This document shows positions 25,314-34,195 of a stretch of DNA of 64,000 bases, in pieces. This stretch comes from Bradyrhizobium sp. CB1717 (GTDB lineage Bacteria; Pseudomonadota; Alphaproteobacteria; Rhizobiales; Xanthobacteraceae). The first letter of the stretch is position 1, and every line of letters begins with the position of its first letter. The stretch lies in the NCBI RefSeq assembly GCF_029714325.1, contig NZ_CP121666.1, positions 7,533,001 through 7,597,000 of the forward strand. Reading direction: 5' to 3'. The notes below the pieces were generated by a model. That model was not told the origin of the DNA and ran no database searches. It saw nothing but the letters and a program-made list of their open reading frames with translations. The position numbers and the translations under genes are program-made.

Positions 25314-26165
25314 CTACGATGTCGACAAGGACAGGACTACATTGTCGATCAACCGAGTCGAGCCGACGTACGCTGCGACACAGAGCGCCGCCGGAAAGCG
25401 CAGAGGGCTCTCGGCAGCCCTTAGAGTCCCAGTGTCGACAAGCTCAAGGTACTGCAGTCGATCGACCAATTCCAAATGCTTTGTTGCAAGCGCAATCAGC
25501 GTTCCCGCGTCGCGCTCCCCTGAGGCAAACTCTTGTGCTGCGGCGAACAAGCCACGGCTGATCGCAATGCTGCGACCACGTTCTTCCGGGCTGAGATAAC
25601 GGTTGCGACTGCTCATTGCCAGCCCATCTGGCTCCCGAACGGTTGGCACAGTGACAATCTCGATCGGAAGATTCAGATCAACCGTCATGCGGCGTATCAC
25701 AGCGCATTGCTGAAAATCCTTCTGTCCAAAGTACGCGACGTCCGGCTGCACCATGTTGAATAGCTTGCAGACGACAGTCGCTACACCACGAAAATGCCCA
25801 GGTCTGAAGGCTCCGCAGAGCGGTTTTGCGAGTTCGCCCGGCTCGACAAAGCTCTCAAACTGAGCCGGATAGATCTCCTCTGCACTGGGTGCGAAGATGA
25901 TGGAGACCCCGGCACTGCGGCACAACGCTTCATCGCGCGCGAAGTCGCGAGGGTACTTGCTGAGATCCTCATTTGGGCCGAACTGAGTAGGGTTGACGAA
26001 GATGCTGACGACAGTCACGTCACAGTGTCCCCGGCTAGCCGAGATCAGGGCCAGGTGGCCGTCGTGCAGGTACCCCATCGTCGGAACGAATCCGATGCGC
26101 TTATCGGCATTGCGAACATCTGCAAGGGCGCGACGCAGCTCAGCGACCTTCGTAATTACTTGCAT
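25314..26165 (-). CDS. panC: pantothenate synthetase
   Basis: 283 residues, normal for PanC, which joins pantoate and beta-alanine with ATP to give pantothenate (vitamin B5) in the cytoplasm. Class-I tRNA-synthetase-like motifs are present: PTMGYLHDGH (HIGH-type) near residue 29, FVNPTQFGPNEDL, FRPGHFRGVATVV and DVAYFGQKDFQQ, and the KMSKS-like MSSRNRYLS near 187. It begins three bases after the panB stop, so the two form an operon. With panD inside the bio operon, all three pantothenate-specific genes panB, panC and panD are in this window. Confidence 0.96.
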   Translation of the reverse strand: MQVITKVAELRRALADVRNADKRIGFVPTMGYLHDGHLALISASRGHCDVTVVSIFVNPTQFGPNEDLSKYPRDFARDEALCRSAGVSIIFAPSAEEIYPAQFESFVEPGELAKPLCGAFRPGHFRGVATVVCKLFNMVQPDVAYFGQKDFQQCAVIRRMTVDLNLPIEIVTVPTVREPDGLAMSSRNRYLSPEERGRSIAISRGLFAAAQEFASGERDAGTLIALATKHLELVDRLQYLELVDTGTLRAAESPLRFPAALCVAAYVGSTRLIDNVVLSLSTS

Positions 26166-26168
26166 ATC

Positions 26169-27047
26169 TTACCTTGTGGTTGAATTGGAGGGCGCCCAGT
26201 TGGCGACGGCATGCCGAAGCTGATCAGGAAGCCGATAGCACTCCTCTGAGCCTGGGAATGCACCTTTGCGGATATCGGCAGCCCAGCGCGACAGCGCCTC
26301 CTGGAACAGCTGGAATCCATTTGCATAGGTACGAACGAATTTGGGGCGATGGCCTTCGGTCAGCCCCAAGACATCATGAAACACGAGCACTTGGCCCGAG
26401 CAATCGGGTCCTGCTCCGATCCCGATGGTAGGTATCGTGAGAAATTCGGTCGCTCGCGCCGCGAGCTCGGCAGGAATGCCCTCCAGGACCAGCGCGAAGC
26501 AGCCGGCTTCCTGCAGACGGTGCGCGTCATCGAGCAGCCGCAAGGCGGTGTCCGTTGTCCGTCCCTGCACCTTGAATCCACCCATGACGTTGACGCTTTG
26601 TGGGGTCAGACCGAGATGTCCCATCACAGGAATTTCGCAATCGACCAAGGCGCGTACCATCTCGATGCGTTTGGCGCCCCCCTCGAGTTTCACAGCATCG
26701 GCGCCACGCTGCAGGAAACCTCCGGCATTGCGAATCGTATCTTCAGAACCGACATGAAAGCTTAGAAAGGGCATGTCGGCCACAAGCAGGGCATGAGGCC
26801 TCGTGCGCGCAACGGCCTCCAGGTGATGATTCATCATGGCCACGCTGACGGGCAGCGTGTTGTCGAATCCCAGGCAGACGTTTCCAACACTATCGCCGAC
26901 CAGGATGATGTCGACAATGGGATCCGCGATGCGCGCCGCAACCGCATCGTAGGCGGTGGTCATCACGACACGCCGGCCTTTATCTTTCCACTGCTGCAAT
27001 GCCGGAATCGTGACACGCTCTAGAGGCTGCTCTGAATTGTGGCTCAT
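26169..27047 (-). CDS. panB: 3-methyl-2-oxobutanoate hydroxymethyltransferase
   Basis: 292 residues from the ATG at 27047; an in-frame start at 27065 adds six residues. PanB transfers a hydroxymethyl group from methylene-tetrahydrofolate to alpha-ketoisovalerate, the first committed step to pantoate. Motifs: TTAYDAVAARIAD, ILVGDSVGNV, the metal-binding DMPFLSF, KLEGG, PVMGHLGLTPQSV and IGIGAGPDCSGQVLVFHDVLGL. It overlaps nothing and leads directly into panC. A near-perfect palindrome lies about 80 bp upstream. Confidence 0.96.
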   Translation of the reverse strand: MSHNSEQPLERVTIPALQQWKDKGRRVVMTTAYDAVAARIADPIVDIILVGDSVGNVCLGFDNTLPVSVAMMNHHLEAVARTRPHALLVADMPFLSFHVGSEDTIRNAGGFLQRGADAVKLEGGAKRIEMVRALVDCEIPVMGHLGLTPQSVNVMGGFKVQGRTTDTALRLLDDAHRLQEAGCFALVLEGIPAELAARATEFLTIPTIGIGAGPDCSGQVLVFHDVLGLTEGHRPKFVRTYANGFQLFQEALSRWAADIRKGAFPGSEECYRLPDQLRHAVANWAPSNSTTR

Positions 27048-27128
27048 ATTGGACCCGCTCCCCACACACCGTCGGCACTTCCTAGAGAACGCGGGAGAAA
27101 CCTGTCAATGGCAATGAGAATGGAGATC

Positions 27129-27146
27129 CCAGTTCTCTAGAACTGG
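27129..27146. promoter_or_regulatory. palindrome upstream of panB
   Basis: CCAGTTCTCTAGAACTGG: perfect 8-bp arms with a 2-bp centre, about 80-100 bp upstream of the panB start. Symmetry and position suggest an operator for panBC. No matching regulator is known to me. Confidence 0.4.
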
Positions 27147-27418
27147 AGAACATCGCAAAAACAGTCCAATGGCCGCGCAACCATGAGCCAAGATCTTTCT
27201 CATCGCGATTTCACCACCCCATGGCTCGTCTTCCCCTACGGTTTCCGCGACTATGCCGGCCGAAGCCTCGATCGAGGAGCGGCGCTCGTGACGAGCCACC
27301 ATCTGCACGCGTTTCTGGGCTGATTGCAGTCTCTTCAAACGGTGACGGCTCGACCGGACCGAGCTGGAGATGCGCGCAGTGGGGACTCCGTCTTTAGGGC
27401 ACACCTCCGTGCCTGCCC

Positions 27419-27628
27419 CTAGCGGTACTCGTGAGGCTCCTGCTTCGGCGCTGGCGCGCCGAGCAAGGCGAACGGATGGCAGGCCAGGAACGTCCAAAGG
27501 TGACAGGCGGCTGCGAGCGCATCGAGAGCCGCGGTCGAGTAGACGTCGTCGCGAAGGCGCTCAGACCGAGCCAGCCTGCCGGCCCTGTAAGCCCTGAAGT
27601 CGATTATTTTTGCCGATGTTTCTGTCAC
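27419..27628 (-). CDS. small hypothetical protein
   Basis: 69 residues (MTETSAKIIDFRAYRAGRLA, then a DALAAACHLWTFLACHPF hydrophobic stretch). The composition looks coding and the N-terminal part recalls short rhizobial proteins starting with an IIDFRAYRAGR-type segment. No function known. Confidence 0.45.
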   Translation of the reverse strand: MTETSAKIIDFRAYRAGRLARSERLRDDVYSTAALDALAAACHLWTFLACHPFALLGAPAPKQEPHEYR

Positions 27629-27701
27629 TTGATTTCCACGCGCTTTAGAGGGCCCACTCGAATTCTCGACCAGGGCCGTACCGTCACAACTCAGTCCATT
27701 C

Positions 27702-27887
27702 CTAAGCCGCTCTCCGCCATCGAAGCCATTTCTGATCGGCCTCCCGCCGAGCCTTGAAGCGGTTGACGCATTTCTTGGAGCAAAGGGCGGTCCGCCAGCA
27801 GTAATGGCGGATCAGCCCAAATTTTCCGCCGCATACCGCACAGCATGTGGCTGAATGGTCGAGGGAATTACGGAAGCCAATGTGCAT
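27702..27887 (-). CDS. small Cys-rich, possibly zinc-binding protein
   Basis: 61 residues with CCAVCGGKFGLIRHYCWRTALCSKKC: two cysteine pairs (CAVC and CSKKC) about 18 residues apart, followed by a basic helix RFKARREADQKWLRW. This looks like a treble-clef or zinc-ribbon miniprotein and is similar in style to small zinc-binding hypotheticals in Bradyrhizobium. Nucleic-acid binding is a guess. Confidence 0.55.
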   Translation of the reverse strand: MHIGFRNSLDHSATCCAVCGGKFGLIRHYCWRTALCSKKCVNRFKARREADQKWLRWRRAA

Positions 27888-28325
27888 TCTCGCCTCCTGT
27901 CAGACATTTAATTTGGAAGCCCTGCTGCCCTCTGACCACGGCACCACGCCCGCACCAACGGTGCGGTCTTCCGGCGGCCTGTCTTCCTGGTGCTTGCAGC
28001 CATCAAGTGACTGATGTGCGACTGCCTCGCGAAGCATTACTTTCCGCAGAAAGCCTCGCTGAGAATTTGCTCAAAATAATGGATTTCTCTAATCGTGATT
28101 AACGCAATTCGCTCGACATTTCGGTCAAATGCTGCGCTTTTCTTGGCTAGCCCGCAGGATTGCTGCGGCAGCCGGATCGGGAGCGCTTAAAGCAAGTGCT
28201 TAAAGCACGATCAGCCTGCGAGCCGAGTGTGCTGCATCCTCGTTGCACTATCAAGCGGCAGCAATACGGGCATTTTGTCTTGCATGATCCTCTCACTGCA
28301 GACGATTAAAACACTCTGATGCAGC
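27888..28325. other. intergenic region downstream of bioA
   Basis: About 440 bp with no supported gene. It contains two copies of GCTTAAAGCA at 28185-28194 and 28198-28207, each palindromic around a central A; the second extends to TGCTTAAAGCA. Confidence 0.4.
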
Positions 28326-29591
28326 TCACATCAGCAAGTCAGCAGCGTCACGTATTGCAGCATAGATCTCATCAAGGTCGGCGGCCGTAACGCAGTAAGG
28401 CGGCATCACATAGATCGTGTTACCGAGTGGGCGTAACAGCAGATTCCGCGCTTGGAAGAAAGCCAAAAGCTTCAGCCCGATGTCCGCCAGATAGCCAGCA
28501 TCGCTCGTGTTGAGTTCAAGCGCTGTGACTGTTCCTGTGCGTCGGACGTTTGCGAACCGTGAATCGGTGCGGAATGGCGCGAGTGCCTGTTCTTGCATGC
28601 TGGCCAAGGATGCCAGCCGCCGGCGATATTCCTCGTCCTGCCACAGCTCCAGATTTGCCTTGGCGGCGGCACAAGCCACTGGATTGGCTGTATATGAGCT
28701 CGAATGAAAAAACGTACGCGTGCGATCTTGAGAATAATGCGCATCAAAAATATCGGCACGACAGAGTGTGACGGCGAGCGGCAGCGCCCCAGCCGTGAGG
28801 CCTTTCGAATAGCAGGCAATATCGGGCGTGACACCGGCCTGCTCGCACGCAAACAAGGTACCCGTCCGGCCCCACCCGGTCATGACCTCGTCCGCAATGA
28901 ACAGGACGTCGAAGGCTTCGCAGATCCGCTTCATCTCTCTTAGCACCGAGGGAGAATACATCAGCATTCCACCGGCGCCCAATATCAGGGGCTCCACGAT
29001 AAAGGCTGCGGGATGTTCGTTTCGGCACGCGTTTTCAAGCGCATCGAGCGTTATTTGCTCACGACCTCTTGCCGGGAACGGAATCGAGGTCACCTCGAAC
29101 ATCAGCGCCCCGTAGGCCGCATTGAAGACGCCACGGCTACCTACCGACATCGCCCCGATCGTGTCGCCATGGTACGAGTGCTGCATCACCACAATTTGGG
29201 TTCGCTGTCTTCCGGTGTTGTGCCAGTAGCCGAGCGCCATTTTCAGCGCGACTTCGACGCTGGTCGACCCGCTATCGGAGAAGAACACATGCTCCAGCGC
29301 CGGCGAGGTGACCTTCAATAGTTCCGTCGCAACTTGCTCAGCCGGATCGTGAGTGTATCCGGCGAAGATGACCTGATCGAGCTTGCCTGCCTGTTCCCGA
29401 ACCGCGTTCACGATGCATGGATGGCAATGGCCGTGGGTCACGACCCACCAGGAAGAGATTGCATCGATAAGGCGTCGGCCATCTTCGGTGTAGAGATAAG
29501 CCCCCTCCCCCCGCAGCAGCTTCGTCATGTCCCGCTGTAGAGCATGTTGCGTGAACGGGTGCCAGATCGGCGACCTCTTGGCTATCTTCAT
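28326..29591 (-). CDS. bioA: adenosylmethionine-8-amino-7-oxononanoate aminotransferase
   Basis: 421 residues, a class-III PLP aminotransferase that makes 7,8-diaminopelargonate from KAPA using S-adenosylmethionine as amino donor. Motifs: WHPFTQH near residue 10, [14 protein letters not shown], the PLP-pocket [42 protein letters not shown] and the lysine in [14 protein letters not shown]. It overlaps the end of bioD by 4 bp and is the last gene of the operon bioB-panD-bioF-bioD-bioA. Confidence 0.96.
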   Translation of the reverse strand: MKIAKRSPIWHPFTQHALQRDMTKLLRGEGAYLYTEDGRRLIDAISSWWVVTHGHCHPCIVNAVREQAGKLDQVIFAGYTHDPAEQVATELLKVTSPALEHVFFSDSGSTSVEVALKMALGYWHNTGRQRTQIVVMQHSYHGDTIGAMSVGSRGVFNAAYGALMFEVTSIPFPARGREQITLDALENACRNEHPAAFIVEPLILGAGGMLMYSPSVLREMKRICEAFDVLFIADEVMTGWGRTGTLFACEQAGVTPDIACYSKGLTAGALPLAVTLCRADIFDAHYSQDRTRTFFHSSSYTANPVACAAAKANLELWQDEEYRRRLASLASMQEQALAPFRTDSRFANVRRTGTVTALELNTSDAGYLADIGLKLLAFFQARNLLLRPLGNTIYVMPPYCVTAADLDEIYAAIRDAADLLM

Positions 29592-30223
29592 AGGTTCAGG
29601 AAATCACTGCTAACAAAGGAGTCTTTGAAAGCGGCCTGCAGCCTTTCGTCCGTGAGGGGAACAAGCCACGGGAGCCGTCCCAACCAACGCACTCTCCCCA
29701 TCTCGCAAATCGCGCTTTCAGTTTCGGCGTTTCTTTCGCCAATGAACGCAACTCCAAGGATTCGAATCTGACGCTTCCGCAGAGCCTCTATGGAGAGCAG
29801 GGAGTGATTGATTGTGCCCAGTCCCGTCCTTGCGCAAAGCACGACGGGAAGCTGCCAGCGCTCGAAAATGTCGATGTAAAGAGTGCGCGCTGTCAGCGGC
29901 ACCATGAGTCCGCCGGCGCCCTCGATTACGAGTTGCCGTTCGCCGCTGTCCGGCAGTCGAAGCGTCTCTGTATCTACGCGAATGCCGTCGCTCTCCGCAG
30001 AGTAATGGGGCGACGCAGGCGTCCGAAGTCGATAGAGCTCGGTGACAATGCGATCGGACGAGAGGCCGCCGAGGCGGCGGACGCACTCGGAGTCGGTCTC
30101 TTGTTCGAGTCCAGCCTGGACCGGCTTCCAGTAATTCGCGCCGAGAAGGCCGGCGAGCCCTGCGGAAAATACCGTTTTGCCGACCCCGGTGTCCGTACCA
30201 GTCACGACGATCCGCTTATTCAT
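29588..30223 (-). CDS. bioD: dethiobiotin synthetase
   Basis: 211 residues. Closes the ureido ring of dethiobiotin from diaminopelargonate, CO2 and ATP. The P-loop [15 protein letters not shown] is at residues 8-22, followed by YWKPVQAG (substrate lysine) and [10 protein letters not shown]. Start and stop overlap bioF and bioA by a few bases, indicating translational coupling. Confidence 0.95.
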   Translation of the reverse strand: MNKRIVVTGTDTGVGKTVFSAGLAGLLGANYWKPVQAGLEQETDSECVRRLGGLSSDRIVTELYRLRTPASPHYSAESDGIRVDTETLRLPDSGERQLVIEGAGGLMVPLTARTLYIDIFERWQLPVVLCARTGLGTINHSLLSIEALRKRQIRILGVAFIGERNAETESAICEMGRVRWLGRLPWLVPLTDERLQAAFKDSFVSSDFLNL

Positions 30224-31373
30224 TAAAATGAGCCCTCGTCACCTCAACCAGCGCATCGAGCATTGCGCGCACGTCCGCTTCCCCGACATTGAGTGTCAAC
30301 GAAATTCGCAAGCGGGCAGTGCCTGCAGGGACGGTTGGCGGCCGAATTCCGCGGATATCGAAGCCGCGCGCCTGCAGAGCAGTGGCAAGTCGCATTGCAT
30401 GAGCATTATCACCTACGATGTACGGCACGATCTGAGAGGTCGATGGTGTGCGCAAACCGAGCGAGGTGATCTGCCGATGCGCAAACGCGACGAGTTTGGC
30501 CAGCCGTCGCTGCCGCTCCGGCTCTTTCTGCAGGACGAGGAGTGCCTCTCGAACGGCAACCGCCATCAATGGTGATGGAGCGGTGGCAAAAATAAACGGA
30601 CGGCAGCGGTTGACCATGAAATCGCGCAAGATGCCGGAGGCCGTAACAAGTGCACCCGCCGCACCGAGCGCTTTGCCGCAGGTATGAACGACGATCAGAT
30701 TTTCACGCATGTCATAAGGGGCCGTGAGCCCTCGTCCCTGATGCCCGTAAGCGCCTGTGGCATGAGCCTCATCCACGATCAGAAACGCGTCTTGGCGATC
30801 GGCGATTGCCACCAGCTCTTCGAGTGGAGCGAAGTCGCCATCCATACTGTAGAGACTTTCCGCCACAATCCAGACGCGGCCCGCCCCACCTTTGGTTCGC
30901 CAGTCGCGAATTGCGTCTTCGACCGACTGGGGATCATTGTGCGCGTGAATTCGACACTCTGCGCGGCCGGCCCGCGCCCCCTCGTGAATACTAGCGTGCA
31001 CGAGCGAATCGAGAACCAGCAGATCGCCGCGCTGCGGCAGCGTTGTCAGGAGGGCAAAATTTGCGATATAGCCGCCTCCAAAGAAAAGGGCGGCCTCCGC
31101 GCCAAAGAACTGAGCCGCTTCCGTTTCGAGCCGTTCATGCTCCTCGCAATTGCCGCGCAGCAGCCGCGACCCGCCGGCTCCAACCGGAGTGCCCGCCTCG
31201 AGCGCGGCGACCACCGCCTTTTTGATGCGCGGGTCGCTCCCGAGTGCGAGATAGTCGTTGGATGCGAAATCGATCCCCACGCGCGGCTTGAGGCAGCGCA
31301 GCCGTTTATCTTCGTTCAAGCCATTCAACGCTGCGACGTAGGGACTAAGTCTAGCTGTTTGGATTGACCGCAT
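30216..31373 (-). CDS. bioF: 8-amino-7-oxononanoate synthase
   Basis: 385 residues of the alpha-oxoamine synthase family, condensing pimeloyl-thioester with alanine. Motifs: [81 protein letters not shown] and the PLP-lysine context [15 protein letters not shown]. It overlaps bioD by 8 bp. The start at 31373 gives the usual length. Confidence 0.96.
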   Translation of the reverse strand: MRSIQTARLSPYVAALNGLNEDKRLRCLKPRVGIDFASNDYLALGSDPRIKKAVVAALEAGTPVGAGGSRLLRGNCEEHERLETEAAQFFGAEAALFFGGGYIANFALLTTLPQRGDLLVLDSLVHASIHEGARAGRAECRIHAHNDPQSVEDAIRDWRTKGGAGRVWIVAESLYSMDGDFAPLEELVAIADRQDAFLIVDEAHATGAYGHQGRGLTAPYDMRENLIVVHTCGKALGAAGALVTASGILRDFMVNRCRPFIFATAPSPLMAVAVREALLVLQKEPERQRRLAKLVAFAHRQITSLGLRTPSTSQIVPYIVGDNAHAMRLATALQARGFDIRGIRPPTVPAGTARLRISLTLNVGEADVRAMLDALVEVTRAHFNE

Positions 31374-31450
31374 TCACCACTCCCACCGATCGCATCAAAG
31401 TACGCAGAAAATGCGTTGGCCGTTTAAGAAGGAAGGATGGCCCGTTAGGT

Positions 31451-31804
31451 TCAACTTGCCAGGATGCGATTGTCTCCGTCCACACGCACAATGCGTGGCT
31501 TGAATATCTTTGCTTCGGCCTCGTCGAATGAGGCATATGCAACGATAATGATCTTGTCTCCGGGCATCGCCAGCCGTGCGGCCGCACCGTTCAGGCTTAT
31601 CGTGCCAGACCTCGGCGGCGCCTCGATCACGTAGGTGGCAAAGCGCGCTCCTGTTTCGACATTGTAGATTTCGACGCGCTCGTTGATCACCATTCCCGCT
31701 GCCTCCAGGAGCGCACGATCTATCGAGATCGAGCCTTCATAGTGCAGGTCAGCTTCGGTCACTGAGGCGCGATGGATTTTGCCCTTCATCAAAGTTATCT
31801 GCAT
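31451..31804 (-). CDS. panD: aspartate 1-decarboxylase precursor
   Basis: 117 residues. PanD is a pyruvoyl enzyme that self-cleaves at a Gly-Ser bond and makes beta-alanine for pantothenate. The cleavage context [17 protein letters not shown] is at residues 21-37, followed by [19 protein letters not shown], the [13 protein letters not shown] segment and DKIIIVAYA. It lies between bioB and bioF in the biotin operon, physically linking B5 and B7 synthesis, while panB and panC are 4 kb away on the same strand. Confidence 0.95.
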   Translation of the reverse strand: MQITLMKGKIHRASVTEADLHYEGSISIDRALLEAAGMVINERVEIYNVETGARFATYVIEAPPRSGTISLNGAAARLAMPGDKIIIVAYASFDEAEAKIFKPRIVRVDGDNRILAS

Positions 31805-31854
31805 TTCTCACCTAGGCTGGATGTAGGGCAACATATTTGCGCGCACTGCTTTCG

Positions 31855-32850
31855 TCAGGCGAGCCCGGACGTGATGCCGAGCCGGGCCAGGAGATGCGCA
31901 TCGCGATCAACTTTCGGGTTTTTGGTGGTCAAGAGCACATCGCCGATGAATATTGAATTTGCGCCGGCCAAGAAGCAAAGCGCCTGCAATTCATCGGTCA
32001 TGTATTGCCGCCCGGCGGACAAGCGAACCACACTCCTCGGCATCATGATCCGCGCGGTCGCCAGCAGCCGGACCAGCGCGATCGGATCGGGAGGCTCCGC
32101 GGTGTCTTCCACCGGCACGCCCTCGATCTTGTTCCACAAGTTGATCGGCACACTTTCGGGATGGCTGGGAAGGTTGGCGAGCAGCACGAGCATACCTAGG
32201 CGGTCCTCGACGCGCTCGCCCATCCCGATAATCCCGCCGCAGCAGATCTTAATGCCGGCATCGCGCACATGCGCCAGTGTATCGATGCGGTCCTGCAGGC
32301 TGCGGGTGGTGATGATCTTGCTGTAAAACTCGGGCGATGTGTCGACGTTGTGATTGTAGAAGTCAAGGCCGGCCTCGGCGAGGCGCGCGGCCTGCTTCGG
32401 CGTCAGCATGCCCAGCGTGACGCACGTTTCCATGCCGAGTCCTTTGACCGCGTTGACCATGTCGCAGACGGAATCAAGATCGCGATCTTTTGGCGTGCGC
32501 CAGGCCGCGGCCATGCAGAAGCGCGTGGCGCCGGCATCCTTCGCGCGCTGCGCAATCGCAATCACATCTGGGCAACGCATCAGACGGGTGGCTTTCAGGC
32601 CGGTCTCGTAATACGCGCTTTGCGAGCAGTATCCGCAGTCTTCCGGACAGCCGCCGGTCTTGATGCTGAGCAGGCTCGCGGTTTCGACGTGGTTTGGATC
32701 GAAGTTCTTGCGATGAGCGCGCTGCGCCTGAAGCATCAGGTCGGCAAAAGGAAGGTCGTAGAGCGCCTTAGCCTCTTCGACGTTCCAATTGTTACGAACC
32801 TGCGCCCCGTTGCTTGCTTCCTTCCGCTGGACTTGCGCCGCAGCATCCAT
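31855..32850 (-). CDS. bioB: biotin synthase
   Basis: 331 residues. A radical-SAM enzyme that inserts sulfur into dethiobiotin. The SAM iron-sulfur motif [11 protein letters not shown] is near residue 68, with [55 protein letters not shown] and [12 protein letters not shown], including the conserved Arg of the 2Fe-2S site in the SAGR context. First gene of the bio operon, divergent from bioR with two BioR-type boxes just upstream. Confidence 0.97.
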   Translation of the reverse strand: MDAAAQVQRKEASNGAQVRNNWNVEEAKALYDLPFADLMLQAQRAHRKNFDPNHVETASLLSIKTGGCPEDCGYCSQSAYYETGLKATRLMRCPDVIAIAQRAKDAGATRFCMAAAWRTPKDRDLDSVCDMVNAVKGLGMETCVTLGMLTPKQAARLAEAGLDFYNHNVDTSPEFYSKIITTRSLQDRIDTLAHVRDAGIKICCGGIIGMGERVEDRLGMLVLLANLPSHPESVPINLWNKIEGVPVEDTAEPPDPIALVRLLATARIMMPRSVVRLSAGRQYMTDELQALCFLAGANSIFIGDVLLTTKNPKVDRDAHLLARLGITSGLA

Positions 32851-32867
32851 AACCCAACCCCGTCCAA

Positions 32868-32877
32868 TTGTAGATAA
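32868..32877 (-). promoter_or_regulatory. BioR-type operator, box 1
   Basis: TTGTAGATAA here reads TTATCTACAA on the minus strand, matching 9 of 10 positions of the BioR consensus TTATMKATAA, 18 bp upstream of the bioB start. Ten bases from a second box. Confidence 0.65.
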
Positions 32878-32886
32878 TCGCGTGAA

Positions 32887-32896
32887 TTATCTATAG
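32887..32896 (+). promoter_or_regulatory. BioR-type operator, box 2
   Basis: TTATCTATAG matches 9 of 10 bases of TTATMKATAA in the bioB-bioR gap. A weaker third site (TTATCTACCG on the minus strand, 32952-32961, part of a TAGATAATCTA palindrome) touches the bioR start codon, so bioR may also control itself. Confidence 0.7.
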
Positions 32897-32964
32897 TCAT
32901 TGCTCTCGAAGAGATGCTAATCGAGCTGCCTTGCAAATGCACCGGTTATTGCGGTAGATAATCT

Positions 32965-33600
32965 ATGATCACTGCTGACAACGTTACGACGGTGGCGCGC
33001 ATCGCGGACTCAATCGCTGAGCGCATTATCAGCGGCGCCTTAGAGCCAGGCGCGCCACTCCGTCAGGATCACGTTGCACGAGAATTCAATTCCAGCCACG
33101 TCCCCGTGCGCGAGGCCTTTCGGGAGTTGCAGGCACAACATCTTGTTGTCGCTGTGCCGCGTCGCGGTGTTCGGGTTGCCCCGCTCGATACCCGTTCAGT
33201 GAAGGAGATCGCCGAAATGCGCGCCGCGCTCGAAGTGGTGGCATTGCGCCATTCGGCGCCAAGGCTCACGACAGCTCATTTGGCTCGGATCGAGCTCGCC
33301 TTGATCGAAGGAGACAATGCAAAGACGATCGAGGAGTTTGAGACGGCCAACCGCGCCTTTCACCAAGCCTTGGTCGCGCCGTGTGGAATGCCGCGTCTGC
33401 TCGCGAGCCTCGATGGGCTGCAGCTTGCCAATTCTCGATTGGTGTTCGCGATGGCGCGAACGGTGGGCTGGCGACCGCGCTCCAATCAAGATCACCGCCT
33501 GATTCTGCAGGCCTTGCGAACGCGCAACATCGATCAAGCCTGTAACCTACTTACGCGGCACATTCAAACCATTGAGCGCCTTACCCTTCCGGCGTCCTAA
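32965..33600 (+). CDS. bioR: GntR-family biotin repressor
   Basis: 211 residues. N-terminal winged helix (residues about 8-72: ADSIAERIISGALEPGAPL, HVAREFNSSHVPVREAFREL, AVPRRGVRVAPL) and an FCD-type all-helical ligand domain with EMRAALEVVALR, ANRAFHQALV and the late DHRLILQALRTRN histidine. BioR is the alphaproteobacterial biotin regulator of the GntR/FadR type. Position divergent from bioB with matching boxes between them is strong support for this over other GntR proteins. Confidence 0.88.
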   Translation: MITADNVTTVARIADSIAERIISGALEPGAPLRQDHVAREFNSSHVPVREAFRELQAQHLVVAVPRRGVRVAPLDTRSVKEIAEMRAALEVVALRHSAPRLTTAHLARIELALIEGDNAKTIEEFETANRAFHQALVAPCGMPRLLASLDGLQLANSRLVFAMARTVGWRPRSNQDHRLILQALRTRNIDQACNLLTRHIQTIERLTLPAS

Positions 33601-33736
33601 GCAAATCTGGCAAGCTTCATTGCGGATCGCCGACGATCGCAAGCGACGATCATGCGGCAAGCGACGAGCCTCATTGCAACGCACTCTATTCCCAGATAGT
33701 TATGCCACCCCGCTAGCGACATCTCCACGGACGGCC

Positions 33737-34054
33737 ATGATTCGTCACATCGTCTTCTTCAGCGCCAAGGACGAGGCGCATATCGATCAGATCATCGAAG
33801 GTCTTTCGCTTCTCACCACGATACCACATGCGCGCCGGCTTGAGGTTGCCCGCAACCGCAAGACCGATCAACTCGGCAACGATATCGACATCGTGGTCTA
33901 TGGTGAGTTCGACAGCGAGGCGGAGCTCGCGGCGTACAAAGCGCACGATCTCTACCAGGAATCGATTAAACGGGTCCGACCTCTCCGCGAGCTGCGGTTT
34001 GCGGCCGACTACAATGTATCAATAGATACCCCTTTCGCCTCCACGGCAGGATGA
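33737..34054 (+). CDS. Dabb (stress-responsive alpha-beta barrel) domain protein
   Basis: 105 residues starting MIRHIVFFSAKDEAHIDQII, then DIDIVVYGEFDSEAELAAYKAHDLYQ and a C-terminal RELRFAADY. This is the Dabb fold, a dimeric ferredoxin-like barrel with no single reaction assigned. It stands alone between bioR and pabB, about 140 bp from each. I chose the ATG at 33737; an open extension upstream lacks a good start. Confidence 0.75.
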   Translation: MIRHIVFFSAKDEAHIDQIIEGLSLLTTIPHARRLEVARNRKTDQLGNDIDIVVYGEFDSEAELAAYKAHDLYQESIKRVRPLRELRFAADYNVSIDTPFASTAG

Positions 34055-34195
34055 TCCAGGTGATGCCGCGCAGCAAAAAGTCCAGCGCCGGGCTAACTTG
34101 GCAATGGACCTCAAGTTTCGGGCCATCGCAGACAAGCGTCATTCTCATCGGCTGGGGCAACAGATGGTACAGCACTCTTACGACGTCAGCCGCCG

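Noticed and set aside
30684..31367. 227-codon plus-strand frame opposite bioF
   Set aside because: Antisense shadow of bioF, with no independent start site or family.
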